Source: Anaeromyces robustus
Taxonomy: Eukaryota; Neocallimastigomycota; Neocallimastigomycetes; Neocallimastigales; Neocallimastigaceae
Assembly (NCBI GenBank): GCA_002104895.1
Contig: MCFG01000048.1
Span: forward strand, 1-64,000
Length of the DNA stretch: 64,000 bases
Direction of reading: 5' to 3'
Positions 38,492 to 53,097 of the stretch are shown here, one piece after another; the first letter of the stretch is position 1, and each line of letters opens with the position of its first letter. The translations under genes and the position numbers were made by a program. The notes under the pieces were generated by a model. That model was not told where the DNA came from, did not search any database, and saw only the letters and a program-made list of their open reading frames with translations.

Positions 38492-40399
38492 GGAATAGTA
38501 AATAAATACAGAATATCAAAAAAATAAAAATAAAAATAAAAAATAAAATATAAAAATAAAAATAAATAGAAAAGTAAAATACACTAAATAAATACAGAAT
38601 ATAAATAAAATAAAAAAATAAAAATATAAAAAAATAAAAATATAAAATAAAAATAAAATAAAATAAAAAAATAGCATTTTAAAATAGATATATGATTTAT
38701 GTTACTCTTTAAAAAAAAATTTTTTTTTTATTTTTACTTAATTGTTATTATTGTTATTCATTTTAATTTTTTATTTTTTTTATAACATTTTTTTTAATAT
38801 TTATTTTTTTTTGTCTTCTTTATTAAAAAAGATAATTTTTAAATTACTTTATATAACTTTAATAATTATAATATTCTATATTGAAAAGAATATAGAAAAT
38901 AGAAATATTTTAAGGTTTTTTTTATATATATATATATATAAGGAGAAACTCTTTGTTAATTATTTCTTTTAACAACAAATAAAAAAAGGAGATTCATTAT
39001 TATTGTTATTATTGTTTTTTTTTGTTTTGTTTTTTAGTAAAAAAAGAATTTAATTTAAAAGTAAAAAAATGTTATTTAAAAATAAAAAAATGTTTTGATA
39101 TATTGGCATATTGGCATTGAAAATTAAAAAGAAAAAGAGTTTTTTTTTTTTTTTTAGTTAACCCCAACCCCATTTATTAATAAATTCTTATTTATTATTA
39201 TTATTAAAAGATTTTATCATTTATTATATATCCTGAATATCTTTTTTTCTTTTCTTTTTTTTTTTTTTTTAAAAAATAAAAAGATTCCAATTATTAATTA
39301 TTATATATTATTATTTATTATTTATTATCATCATCATTAACTATTATTATTCTATTATTATTATTTGTATAATTATTATTATTATCATTATTATCATTAT
39401 TATTATAATTTATTATTACAATAATAATGATAATTATATTGTCATTATATTTGTAATTTTTTTTGTTTTGTTTTCATTTTATTTGGAAAATAAGATATTA
39501 TTTTTATTTTCTTAATTTATAATTTAATAAATAAATGATAATGAATACTAAAATCACATCATTTTATTTTTTTTCACCTTTTTTTGAATTTTCAGATTAT
39601 GCATTTTTTTTCATATAAAACTTTTTTAATTTTTTTAATTTTTTTAATTTTTTTTAATTTTTTTTTTCCCATTCTCATTAAGTATATAGTATGATTAAAA
39701 TTAAAAATTAATCATAAATTCTATTTTAGAAATATATAATTATTATAAAAAGTATATATGTATATATAAATATATATATTTATTTTATTTTATTTTTATT
39801 TTATTTTATTTTATTTTCTGTTTTATTTTATTTTTCAAATATTTTATTATAATAATAATAATAATACTTTTATTATTAAAATAAAATAATTTATAAAAAT
39901 ACAATAGGAAATATTTTAACTTTTCATTAAAGATTAAACCTTTTTAAGTTTTAATTAATTTTGTCTATTCATTAAAAAAATAAATATTCATTTTTTTATT
40001 ATCAAAAATATAAAAAAATTTTTTATTGTTATTTTATGTTATATGAAAATAACTATTAACATATTAACAATATGATTCTTTTTTTTTTAATTATAACAAT
40101 AATTAATAATTAATAATAATAATAAACAATAATAAATAGAATATTAGAATAATAATAATAATTAGAAAAACAATTATAGAATTAAAATGATAAATATTCA
40201 AATATATTATAAAGTAAAGACTATTCATAATGATAATGATAATACATAAATTTATTATAATAATAAAATATAATAATAAATTATAATAATAAATTATAAT
40301 AATAAATTATATAATAAATTATATAATAAAATATAATAAATCTGTAATGTAATGTAATGTATTATTGGTATTGTTTTTTTTTTAATTGTATTAAATAAA

Positions 40400-40407
40400 T
40401 TACAATA

Positions 40408-40494
<87 letters not shown>

Positions 40495-40495
40495 A
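40400..40495. repeat. AAAT tetranucleotide array
   Basis: About 95 bp of perfect AAAT repeat in non-coding sequence. Confidence 0.9.
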
Positions 40496-41129
40496 ATAAG
40501 AAAAAAAAGTCATAATGATAAAAAACTCCATATTACTCATATTAATAAAATTTTGGTGATAAAAAATTCCCCATGGCTTATTCTAAATAATATATAATAA
40601 TTTTATTATTTAATAATTATAATTATAATGGTTTTTTTTCCCCTTTTTTTTTTTTAATAATTTTTATTATTTTTTTAGCTTTTTTTACTCAATAATAATA
40701 AATAAGGAAAATAGAACAAGAAAAAAAAAACAAAACAAAAACATAACAAAATATCATAATAATAGTAAAATAATAAGATAAAATGAAAAAAAAATTTTTT
40801 TTGTGTTATTTTTATAAATAAATTTTATAAATTCTAATTCTTAATAAAAAGAATTCATTTATCATAATTAATATTTATTTAATATTTATATAATATTTAA
40901 TATTTAATATTTAATATTTTATTATTATTTAATAATTATTTTATTATTTATTAAAATTTTATTCTTTTTGATCATTTCTTTAATGATTTACATCTAAAAT
41001 TATTAAATCAAGGGAAACATGGAAAATATTAAAAAAAATAAAAAAATATTAAAAATTGAAAGATTACAAGACTTTAATTTAAAAAAAAAATTTATAATCA
41101 TTTTATTATTATATTACTTATTATAAGGA

Positions 41130-41295
<166 letters not shown>

Positions 41296-42944
41296 ATAAT
41301 TTAAATAATATATAAGATTTAATCTAAAAAAAAAAAAGAAATGTATAATGATTAAAAAAAAGAATAAATGTGATAAATGATTTATAATGATTTATAATGA
41401 TTTTTTAATATACTTATTGTACATCTTATATATCTTAATATATATTATTTTATATTATTTTATTTATTAAAAAAATTAAATAGAAATAAAGTTTATTGTT
41501 TTAATCCTACTCCCTAAACAATAAAAAATTTAATTTATTTTTATGATGTATGTTACACAATAATATAAATTACATATTTTTAATTAAATTGTATAATTTT
41601 CTTAATTAAAAAGAAAGGATTATATTTATTAAATTCATTGTATGAAAATTAAATGATTTTCACAAAGAATATTATTATTTATGATAAAAAAAATTTTTTT
41701 TTAAAAAAATTAAAGAAAGAATAATAATCCTTAATTTTTAATAATAAAATAAATAGGACTTTTAAATTATATTTATATATATTATATTTATATATATTAT
41801 ATATAATATTAATTCTATCATAGAATTTAAAATTTAATAAAATCTTTTTATTTATTTATTTATTAATCATTTTTATAAAAATTTAAATTTTAAAAATTTT
41901 TATACCTTTTTTTTTATATATATATAAATATATATTAATCATATATTAATCATCTATTTTATTTTATTTTATTTTATTTTAGTTTAGTTTAGTTTTTTTA
42001 TATTAAATTTTTTTTACAACAATTAATCTTTTATATTACAATATATATAAGGATAATACATTATAATATATTGACATATATATCTTTCCATATATTCTTT
42101 TTAAAATTATTTCAATTCTAATATATGTACTTTTTTTAATTTAGAAATTAAAATTTATTATGTTTTTTTAATTTAAAAAATAAATACATGATTAATTTTT
42201 TATATATTTTGTGTTTAATAAGTTTAATATTATTTTTTAATTAATAATAATAAGAAAAAATAATAATAAATATTAAATAATAAATATTAAATAATAATAA
42301 TAAGAAAAAATAATAATAAATAAGAAAAAAAAAAAAAATAAGAAAAAATAAATAAGAAAAAAATAAAAACGTTTTTATTATTCAACATATAATACATACA
42401 TTCAACAAATAATAATTTAAAAACATTTCATGTGGGACTATTAATTTACTAATTTATATATATAAGGAAATTAATTAAAATAAAATATAAAAAATGTATA
42501 AAATAAAATAAATTAAAATAAAATAAAATAAAATATAAGATTTTAATAATATACAAAAGTATATAAAAAAAACATAATTTGTTTCTTTTTTTTTTTTTTT
42601 TTTTAAAAAATTTATTTTTTCTTATTTTTTTTTTCTTCATATTTTTTTGATAAAAAAAATAGAAAAAAAAAAAAAGTAATAATAAATAGGAATTATAAAT
42701 GTTGAACATTTATAGAAAAGATAATTAAAAAAAAAAACTATTTATTTTACTAATTAAATATTAAAAAAAAAATTAAAAAAAAAATAATCAATTTATTAAC
42801 ATAAATCTTAAAAATAAAAAAAAAAACAGCAATTAAAAATTAAAAAAAAAAAAAAGAAATTAAAAAAAAAATAAAATAAAATTGAAAAAAAAATTATAGC
42901 AAAAAAAAATTTTCTGGAAAAAAAAATTGAAAAATTAAGTAAAA

Positions 42945-45523
42945 ATGAAATTTAGTATTAAAATCTTTTCTTTAACAGTATTAGCATTTTGTAAGTAATT
43001 TATTTTTTTAATAACAAATATTTATTTATGATATAATATAAATAAAATATATATATATATATATATAAAATTTTTTTATTTAAACTTTATTTTTTATATA
43101 TACTAAATATAATAAAAAAAAATTTTTTTTTTATTAATATTCATATTCATTTTTTTTTATTTATTATTAATAGTAAATGCTAATAAGGTTGTAGCTGCTG
43201 ATGATGAAACTTCAAGTACTTTAGATAATTTATTTAGAGTTCATGATTATATTAAACGTCCAAAACTTTTTGAACTTACAGACTTTAATATTCCAAATAT
43301 TAAAATAACTATCCCAGAAGATGAATTTAAAACTTTCTATTATAGTTTTGAATGTGAAAAAGATACCAATCCAAATTATTTAAAAAGAAATGAAAAATGT
43401 TATACAGCACCATGGGTTAATTTAAATACTGCTTTAACTACAGCTTTAAATAAATCCTACCTTGATATTTCAAAAATTTCAAGAAAAGATCAAAATGTTG
43501 TTAATAAAGTTGTTAAATATAATAATGAAAAGAAAAGATATGAAGAATTAACAAATAATTCTTATAAACTTTCTTTAAATGATTTTGAAAAGCTTGTGGT
43601 TAATTATTCTAATTTTACTTTACCTGAAATCTTTGCTCATCCTTATGGTATTGCTCCAATTCCAAGTGGTATGTATTTTGAAACCGAAAATGGTTCTATG
43701 GACTTTGAATTAAATAAGTAAGTTAAAAAAAAAAACATAAAAAATAAAAAAATAAAAAAATAAAAAAATAAAAAAAAATAAAAAATAAAAAATTATTAAT
43801 TAATTAATTAATTAATAAATAAATAAAATAATGATAATTTTTTTTAATAATATAAATAAAAATTATTAATTATTTTTTTTTATTTTTATATTTATTTTTA
43901 TATTTATTTTTATTTTTATTATATTTTATTTTATTTTTTATTATTTTATTATATTATATTTTTTTTTTAAATAGAAAAGTAACTACTATTCCAAAAGTTA
44001 AATTCTCGGTTGGTGGTAGATCTACTAGATTCTTTTCTAAATTAAGTTATAATATTAATTTAAATACTACATTATATGATACTAAACAATTACGTTTACG
44101 TGCTGTCGTTGTTGATCCATCTTTTTTTAGAGATAAATTAGCTTATGATTTACATAATTTAATTGAATTACCATCCCTTTCTGCTAATTATGCTAAACTT
44201 TATCTTAATGATAATTTTATGGGTCTTTATCTTTTAAGAGATGGTTATAAATCTCAATGGGTAGAATTTAATTATGGTGAAAAGAGTTCTAAACATATTT
44301 ATAAATGTACTACCGGTAGTAATCCATTCTTTGATTGTTATAATGATGATGATTCTATTACTGATGATCCAGATTGGAATGAATTTTTAGATAAATTATC
44401 TAAAGCTAAATCTCGTAAAGATTTAGAAGAATTCTTTGATGTTAAAACTTATATTAAATATCAAGCCGCTAGATATTTATTTGGATCCTTAGATCATCCC
44501 AGTGGTGAAAATAATAATGTAGTTTACAGATATCGTGATCCAAAAACCAATAAGGATTTATGGATACCACTTCTTTACGATTTTGATATGAATTTTGGTA
44601 ATTTCCAAACACCAAAAACTAATCGTACTTTTAGTGAAGAAATTGTGGATAAACAAAATCCAAATTTATATCAATTACTTAATCTTAATGATGAAAGTGA
44701 AGAATTAATTTCTATTCTTGATGAAATTATGCGTAAAGTTTTTAATCCAAATATTCTTATCCCACGTATTGATCAATATAGAAATTATTTAGATAGATAT
44801 ATTAAAGAAGATCGTACTCCAGATTCTAATGGTAATAAACCAGGTAGATTCCCATTAACTATTAATAGACCAGAGGATCAATTTTCTTATGAAGATTTTA
44901 AAGCTAATTGTGAATATACAACCATTAAAGCTAAACAATATTTTAATGATTTCAATGATTTTAGTACTCTTTCCACTGCTTTAGGTCTTAAACAATGGAT
45001 CGTAGAACGTTTTAAATTTGTTTGTGATCATTATAAATTAGATTGTAGTTATGCTAATGCTATTTTAAGTAGTCCATTAGCTTCTAATTATGAAATTAAG
45101 GAAGTTCTTCATGAACAAAAAAATGAAGGTTGTAAAGGTACAGGTTATTCTTGTTGTATCTTAGAAGATACTAAATTAGATACCACCGATAAATCTGGGG
45201 ATTGGGGTTTAGAAGGTGGTAAATATTGTCTTTTTGAAAATGGTTATAAACCTAAAGAAGTTGAAGAAGAATGTTGGTCTATTTCTTATGGTTATCCATG
45301 TTGTACTCAACCTAATACCGAAATTCATTTCAGTAAAAGTACTCAAAAAGAATGGGGTATAGAAAATGGTAATTGGTGTGGTATTACCGATTTACAACGT
45401 TGTCCAAATTATGTTAATGGTTACCCTTGTTGTGAAGGATGTAATGTTGTCTATACAGATTCTACGGATTGGGGTGTTGAACATGGTCAATGGTGTTCCA
45501 TTAACTATTCATGTAAAAAATAA
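42945..45523 (+). CDS. cotH: CotH gene D: secreted CotH kinase-family protein with three dockerins
   Basis: Exons 42945-42990, 43174-43717 and 43975-45523 give 712 aa. The signal peptide starts MKFSIKIFSLTVLAFL, split by the conserved phase-1 intron. The N-terminal domain has CEKDTNPNYLKRNEKCYTAP, almost identical to gene C. The kinase core includes KVKFSVGGRSTRF, KQLRLRAVVVDPSFFRDKL, MGLYLLRDGYKSQW, the GSLDH aspartate near 370 and YDFDMNFGN near 398-406. Dockerins start at about 582 (GCKGTGYSCC), 629 (CWSISYGYPCC) and 672 (CPNYVNGYPCC). All three have the CC pair and the WG(L/I/V)E block with its nearby WC or YC. The intron position missing from gene C is present here, although the coding sequence on both sides is otherwise parallel. 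An imperfect A/T inverted repeat lies 160 bp after the stop. Confidence 0.88.
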
Positions 45524-45680
45524 AAATAAAATAAAATAAACCAATCCATCAATCAATTGGTAAATCAATAAATAATAAATAAATAGACAAACAAACAAAT
45601 GATTTACCTATTACCTACACACACCATTAAAACCTCAAAAAACAAAAAAAAAAAAAATTTTTTTTTTTTTTTTTTAAAAT

Positions 45681-45740
45681 TTTGGTAAAAAAAAAATAAT
45701 ATTTTAAATAATTTTTTTAAAAAAATTATTTTTTACCAAT
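45681..45740. terminator. Inverted repeat downstream of CotH D, possible 3' end element
   Basis: GGTAAAAAAAAAATAAT at about 45684-45700 is complemented, with length differences in the A run, by ATTATTTTTTACC ending at 45737. It lies 160-215 bp past the stop codon and would form an A/U-rich hairpin in the transcript. A role in 3' end formation is only a guess. Confidence 0.3.
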
Positions 45741-45930
45741 ATATATATATATAAATATAGAAACGAAAAAAAAAAAAAAAAAAAAAAAAACGATGAAATA
45801 TAACAAATATTAAAATCATTAAAGAAAAAAATTATGTAAATTGATTATTTTTTTATAAAAAAAAAAAAAAAAAAAATTGATAATTTTTCATTATATATCA
45901 AAAAAAAAAAAAAAAAAGTATATTGAAAAT

Positions 45931-45965
<35 letters not shown>

Positions 45966-46271
45966 AAGAAAAGAAAAGAAAAATGAATTATTAATATATA
46001 TATTATTTTTTTTTTAATATTATTAATAATATATTTATTTTTTTTTTTTTTTTTATATTCTATTTAATTTTATATAACAAAAAGAAACAAAAAATTATAT
46101 GATAATTAATATTATTTCTGTTATATAAAATTAAAAAAAAAAAAAATACATAGAAATGAAAAAAAAAAAAAGAAAAAAAATAAATATATAATAAATATAT
46201 AAATATTTTTTTTTTTTTTTTTTTTTTTGAAAATTTAATATTTTTAAAAATATATAATATATTTTAAAAAG

Positions 46272-46306
<35 letters not shown>

Positions 46307-47127
46307 CGAAAAAACAAATAAAAAAAAAATTATTATTAAAAAAAAAAAAAAAAGCGAAAAAAGCAAATAAAAAAAAATACAATTTATTTTTCATATATTA
46401 TTTGTTCAACTATTTACAGATAATATAAATAAAATGAATTAATAATTAACATATTTTACATTTATATATAACGTTTATAATAAAATAAAAAATTCTATAT
46501 ATATAAAAAAGCGAAAATCAAATACATAACAATATATAACCTATAAACTATAACAAAAATCATATAAAAAAAATAAAAATAAAAAAATAAAAATAAAAAA
46601 ATACTTTTTTTAAAAAAAAATTAATATTTCATATTCAAATATTCATATATCATATCTATAAAAAATAAAAAATAAAAAATAAATAAACAAATAAAAAAAA
46701 TGATTAAATAAATAAAATGATAAAAAAAAAAAAATTCATATAATAAACAATATATAATATATAATATATATTATATTTAAAATATTTTAGCGAAAACCAA
46801 ATATAAAAAGATAAATAAATAAATAAATAAAAAAATAAATAAAAAATAGTTAAAATATAAAATAAATATTCATAATCAATACAAATTCAATAAAAAAAAT
46901 ATCAATAATAAATAATTAAAAATAATAATAATTGATCATAAAAACAGCTTTATATCATATATTTTTAAATTTATTTACATTCTTTATTACTATTATTTTT
47001 ATTATTATTATCTTTTTTTTTTTTACTAATATTATTATATTAAAAACAAATATATATTTATAATATATATATAAAAGAAAAAAATAATTAATAATATAAT
47101 AATTAATAATTAATAAAAAAAAAAAAG

Positions 47128-47158
<31 letters not shown>

Positions 47159-47762
47159 TAAAAAAAAAATAGTAATAAAAAAATAGATATACAATAATCA
47201 ATTAAGAAATACTTACGATGAAATATTATTATTTTTTATTTTCCTTAATATTTATTATTACTTTTTTTTTATAAAAAAATAAAAAAGGAAGTAATAAATA
47301 TTAATTAATTAATAACTATATTTATATATATAATAAAGTAATAGAACATATAAATACAATATATAAAATATATATAAATATAAAAAAAAAAAATAATAAA
47401 ATAAAATAAACTATTTTTTTATCTTTTGTTAAAAAAAAAAAAAAAGATTATTATTTGATTTTTTACTCTTTATAAGCTTTATTGGATTTGTAAATAAAAA
47501 TATATATATATATATATATATTTTTTATATTTATTATAATAATATTTTATATATATATTTTTTACTAAATAAATGGTCTTCGTTATAATAAAAATTACTT
47601 TTTTTTTTATTTATTAACCACATTGATGCTTTTATTATGAAGTTTAAAAAAAAAAAGTAATAAAAACTTTTTTTTTTATTACTTGACTTTACCATCAAAT
47701 AAAGACATATTTGTTGAAAAAGGAAATTTAATTAATATTTGTTAATGAATACTGTATATATC

Positions 47763-47818
47763 AATTATTATCATAAATCATATATATACATATATATATA
47801 TATGATTTATAATAATTT
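47763..47818. repeat. Long imperfect inverted repeat
   Basis: AATTATTATCATAAATCATA at the left end pairs with TATGATTTATAATAATT at the right end, with a TA-rich centre. It could extrude as a hairpin. No terminal duplication is obvious. Confidence 0.6.
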
Positions 47819-47870
47819 TGTTATTATGAATAATGAAATATAAAAAAAAATTTCTATATTTTTATATCAA

Positions 47871-47920
47871 AATAGTTTAGTTTAGTTTAAATAATATTAA
47901 ATTATTTAAACTAAACTATT
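47871..47920. repeat. Inverted repeat with AATAGTTTAGTTTA arms
   Basis: The left arm, AATAGTTTAG plus an extra TTTAG unit then TTTAAATAAT, is matched on the right by AATTATTTAAACTAAACTATT. The perfect part of the stem is about 20 bp. It lies just beyond the 3' end of the decayed gene at 48.2-49.6 kb. Confidence 0.65.
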
Positions 47921-48133
47921 ATGAAATAAATTATTTAACAAGTAATAATAATAATTATATTAACCATTAAAACTAATAGTAATAATAATAATAATAATTA
48001 AATTAATATGAATAGGAATAATAAAAATTTTTTAATTAATTGAAAATACATTAAAACTATTATTATTATTATTATATGAATTATATTTTTTAAATATATC
48101 TTGAGAAAAATAAGACTTTCTTTTTTTCTTTTT

Positions 48134-48169
<36 letters not shown>

Positions 48170-48192
48170 ATAGAATCTATATTGGTCTTTAT

Positions 48193-49582
48193 TTAGTCAT
48201 CGTTTAATCTTAGATATTTTTTAAATTTTTCATGAGGTATATTACTAAATATTCTAAATATTTCATCTAATTGACAAAATGAATATCTAGATAGAAAATA
48301 AAAAGAAAACTTATTTTTACAAAAATGTATCCCATCAAAAAATACTGTAGTTGTTAAAAATTTGATAATACCTTCATCATATATATTATTATGAACTAAT
48401 GAAATTAAATAACATAATAACATTATTCTCCGTTCTTTTTCATTCAAAATTTCATATTTATTTATTTCAAAAATATAATTCGGATTTTTTAATAAATTAT
48501 CAAAAATTTCAAAATTATTATAATAGCTATCCTTGGAATATAACATTGATTTATTAATTGGAGTGTAAGGATCCAATTTAAATTTTTGAATATATTTTTT
48601 TTCGTTTTCACTTTTTAATAAAAAACTTAGATCTATATAATTTGTTTTTAGATTTGTATTTTCATAGGCGTCAATTTTATCAATATTTTCATAAAGTATT
48701 TGTTGATAATTTTGTCTAATGATAGGATTGTTTTTCATTTCCGATAAAAATACTCTTTAACATATATAAAATAATAACGATAAGGTTCCTTTGAATAATT
48801 TTCGCCATCAATAACAATAATTATTTCTTTTTTTTTACGATCATTATTTTTTTTAAATATTTTATCTATTAGATTTGGTGCAAAATTTATATTAGTATAT
48901 TCTTTTACAAAATTTGCACAATATTTTAATATATTTATATCGTAGGAATATTCCATTAGAATATTATATAAAATTTTAAATTTTAAACCAATATTACTTC
49001 TTTCAAATAATTCCTCTAAATATTTTTTATTACCATAATAAAAATATTCAAATAAAAAGAATTGTAAATTCATATGATAATATCCTATATCATAAAATTT
49101 TACAAAATCATTTATTGTAATATAATCATATTTATATACATAAAATAGCCATTCATGTATAATTTTACTTTCATGTATATTACATAGAGAATCATAATTA
49201 AAACCAGAAAGAAAACATTTAGTATCAAATAAATATTTATCTATAAAATATTTATTTGGTATTACTAATCTTAAATAATCACTTTCAGTTTGAGTAAATG
49301 ATGGTTCCGAAATATTTTTAAATATTTTTAACATTGATTTTTCATCTAACAAAAAATAATCAAATCTTCTAAATTGTTCATCATTATTTATCATAAAATA
49401 TATTGGCCTGTTAAAATACTTATTTCCACAACATTTACATGATTTTTTATTTTATCATATTGGAATAATGGTTCATATAAATACACACCATGTCTTGCAA
49501 TATTTAATAATATTTCGGGATCACATCTTCCATTTAATTATTCATAAAACTTTTTGGTATTTTCCTCTGTAACATCGTCCAT
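48193..49582 (-). pseudogene. Decayed gene of unknown function, possibly of the gut-fungal ankyrin-like family
   Basis: The reading direction is from 49582 down to 48193, about 460 codons. Three disruptions are visible: an in-frame TAA at codon 15 (49540-49538); a frame change between about 49445 and 49415, where the frame ending DKIKNHVNVV gives way to the one reading NRPIYFMINNDEQFRRFDYF; and a second frame change at 48738-48735, where one frame ends in TGA overlapping the next ATG. The pieces are otherwise coding-like and rich in Y, F, I, N and K. They include FLFEYFYYGNKKYLEELFER, LMEYSYDINILKYCANFVKE and a C-terminal IFSNIPHEKFKKYLRLNDD. Spacing of helical segments such as these suggests degenerate ankyrin-type repeats, abundant in these fungi, but no consensus ankyrin motif is present. 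Two short separate genes are possible but less likely. Confidence 0.5.
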
Positions 49583-50752
49583 TTTTTATAATATAAAAAA
49601 TTAAAATAAAAAATATGAAAATAAAGAATAAAAAAAAAGATATAATAAAAAATAAAGAAATGAATAAAAACTTTTATAATTTTTTTTTTTTTATATTCAA
49701 CAAATATTACTGTTTATATACTGAAATTTATGAAAATAATGTAATATTTTTTTTATAGTTAATAATGTATAAATAATATTTATGTTTAAATAGAAACCAA
49801 TGGGTTTTTACTTCAAAATTTGTTGAAATTCCAAATGGAAAAAGTAATATAAAAAGATATATATTAGTAAATCTTATAATAATTTCAAATTAGTTATATA
49901 TAGTACTCTAATTGGTACTATATTTGAATATTAAAAATATTTTATACGAATATTCTTAAAATTAGAACAAATCAAAAAAAATTAATAATCAATTCACCTT
50001 GTTTAACTATCATGATTAATACAATAAGAACAGAAAAAAAAAAAATATATATATATATATATATGACATGATTTGTTAATTGATTTTCCATTTTTTACAA
50101 CACTAGTGTCTAATTTATATTTACCACCTATCTCTAAATATTTAGCTATAAATAATCTCTTATTTTCTTAAAAAATAAAAATAATAAAAAATTATTATTT
50201 TTATAAAATTTTTGCATCATTGAAACAATTTCTATTTCCATTCCACTTTTTTTTTTACATTCAATATAAAAATAATAAATACTAAATATTTTTGTAAACA
50301 CAAGATTATGTTAATAAACACTTTGTACCCTTGATCAAATCATATTATTTACTTATTATGTTTATTATTATTTTTTTTAATTTTTTTTATTACTTATTAC
50401 ATTATTAATAATTTTATTTTTCTTTTTTAAGTATAATATTTTTAAATTTGTATTAATATTTTTATAATTCTAAACAAATGAATTAAATAAATAAATATTG
50501 TTATATAAGATATAATTATGATAATATAAATATAAATAATTATTATTATTTAATATATGGTATATAATATATGGTATGATAAAAAATATAAATAATTATT
50601 ATTATATATAATACATTTATTATTATATAATACATGGTAAGATAATAAATATATAATTTATGATCATATATATATGGTATGATAACATATATATAATTTA
50701 TGATTAATCCTGAAATAAGGAAAAGTGGAATTTTTAATTGACCATGGAAACA
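49583..50752. other. Intergenic AT-rich region
   Basis: About 1.2 kb without a supportable gene. It would include the former promoter of the decayed gene. A TA dinucleotide run lies at 50046-50064, and direct repeats with TATATGGTATGATA-type motifs at 50555-50690. Confidence 0.55.
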
Positions 50753-50957
50753 ATTTTATAAAAAATTTATAAACTTTGTATTAGGTTTAAGTTTTCTATA
50801 AAGAATAGGAACTGCAAATGTTGGAGACCAAGCGGATACATCTGATAAAATACGCATTGTAAGAGGTGAAGCATGAAATACCATAGAAGCAGTACCATAT
50901 AAGGCAAGAACTAATCCCCAAATGAGACCATAAGATAAAATAACATAACCCCACAAA
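50753..50957 (-). pseudogene. Fragment resembling the N-terminal part of a CPBP-family (CAAX/bacteriocin-type) membrane protease
   Basis: Read on the minus strand, the segment gives an open frame of about 65 residues: WGYVILSYGLIWGLVLALYG, then TASMVFHASPLTMRILSDVS, then AWSPTFAVPILYRKLKPNTK. Two hydrophobic segments and the pattern SPLTMRI(L)SD-x-x-AW(S/A)PT resemble the start of bacterial CPBP membrane proteins, including Firmicutes homologues. There is no ATG in frame; a TAA precedes the first codon. It stops after FINFL, and the catalytic EExxxR and later helices are missing. Its codons are far less AT-rich than the flanks. I read it as a truncated piece of a gene acquired from bacteria, or one exon of a gene whose other exons I cannot see. 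The match is from memory of the family and is moderate. Confidence 0.4.
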
Positions 50958-51827
50958 ATTTAATATTTTTTATATTTTAATTAAAATATTTGATTTATAT
51001 TGACATGCAAATATTTAAATATATACAATAATAATGTATCATAAAAATTAGAATAACTATTATATATAATATCTATATTCAATTATTTAATAGTTATTTA
51101 TCTAATTTAATTTAATTCTATTATTAATTAGTAATAATAAAGAATTATTAGAGAGTAATCATATTAATAAATCTATTATAGTTTAAAAAGAGTGTTAAAA
51201 AATAAAACTAAAATTTTTTAGATTTATAAGTATTAAGATAATAATTTTATATATTTATTAATAAAAAATTTTATCTTTATTTTTTGTTTTTTTATAATAT
51301 ATATTCAATTTAAAATGTATTTATAACGAATTTTTTTTTTTTTTTTCGTATATGTAAAAAAAATTTGGTTAAATATAATACCAAAAAAAGTTATTAGATA
51401 AATATTAAAAAATTTTAGAATTGTTTTTATTATAATTAAAGTATAATACTTAAATAGTTACGAAATATAGAAAATATATGAATTTTAAAACTTCCTACTA
51501 ATATATATTATTATTATGATTTTAATATTTAACTATTTTTTTATTAATATCTTTATTTAAGAATATTAATAAAAATATAATATTATAATTTATTTATAAT
51601 TACATGTCTAAGAGAAATTAATAAATAAATGGCGATGTTTTATCTATCATATTGGTAAAATTACCATTTTCGGAGTATATATACATTTTTTATAAATAAT
51701 AGAAGAAGAATTTGATATTTTTTGGTAAATAAATTTTAATTGAAAAACACAATGAAAAAAATTCCATTAACATTTTTTATAAGTATTTTCAAGCCTATTA
51801 AAAATGTTTGTATAGGTTAAATCGTTT

Positions 51828-51858
<31 letters not shown>

Positions 51859-52052
51859 GTAACAACATCATAAGTATTCCTTTTATTTTATTTTATTTTT
51901 TTAATCTATTAAATAATAATAAATAATAAATTTCAATTTTTATGATTATTTAACAACAAATATTAAAGATATAGATTATATAATTCTTGTTATTTTTATT
52001 ATTATTATTATTCATGCAATTTTTTCTCCACAAATTAATTATTTATTTATTT

Positions 52053-52054
52053 AA

Positions 52055-52101
<47 letters not shown>

Positions 52102-52106
52102 ATGAA

Positions 52107-52137
<31 letters not shown>

Positions 52138-52170
52138 ATGAATAATTAAATAAATAAATGAATAAATAAA
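52053..52170. repeat. AAAT tetranucleotide array
   Basis: AAAT repeats with several AAATG variants, in non-coding sequence. Confidence 0.85.
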
Positions 52171-53097
52171 TTTATGGATGAAATTAATTATTTAATAATT
52201 ATTTTGATAATAATAATAATATTAATAATGAATAAATAAGCCTATTTAATTAAATTTTTTTTCTGTATATCTATATATAATAATATATATTATTCATTAT
52301 ATTATATTACATTATATTATATTGTATTATATTATTTATTTATTTTTGTTTTATCTTTATTAAATTAAAAACAAAAACAAAAGTAAAAAAAAAAAATTTC
52401 ATCATTTACTCAATGACTTAAAAAAAAAAAAAATTTAATTTATGTAAATATTATCCAATGAATAATGTTTTATCATTCTTTATTTGTACTATTTTTCGTT
52501 ACAAAATAAAAAAAGTCATAATTTAAAAAAAAAAAGATAATTTTTATTATTAATATTATTATTATTAAGTTTAATATTTACATTTTCTTTTACTTTTACC
52601 TTTACAAAAAGTTCTAATTTTTTTATTTATAATATTTTTTTCTATAATTTTCATAATTTTTTTTTTATAATTTTTATAATTTTTTTTTATAATAATAAAT
52701 TGAAAAAATATTGAAAATTAGCTTTTTTTTCATCCTTTAAATTAATTTAAACTATCATTGTTACACAAATTGAAAGTACAATTTTGTAACTAGAAATTTT
52801 GAAAAAAAATTTTTTTATTGTTTTTCTAAAAAAAAAAAAGATAAAAAAATGTAAAATTTTATTATTTAATTAATTAATTAATTAATTAATATAGATATAT
52901 TTTTTATAACAAAAAGATTAATAAATAAAAAATAAATAATAAATAAAAAATATAAACATTTTTTTTATAATAAATAATATAAAAAAAATATTTTTTTTTA
53001 AATATAAATATCAAGATAATTTCATGCTTTTTTTTAAATTTTTTTTTTTTAAGGATAACAAAACCTAAGTTAAGTTAAATTAAAAATAATAAAAAAA

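Larger units (their letters stand above)
45524..48192. other. Intergenic region after CotH D
   Basis: A/T-rich sequence with many poly-A tracts (45.76-46.35 kb). It has three sizeable inverted repeats: 45681-45740 downstream of CotH D, 47763-47818 and 47871-47920. No gene is supported; the frame near 47.0-47.2 kb is low complexity. Confidence 0.6.

Noticed and set aside
38742-38972. 76-codon hydrophobic frame
   Set aside because: Poly-T-derived F/I/L/Y string without a plausible start region or conserved residues.
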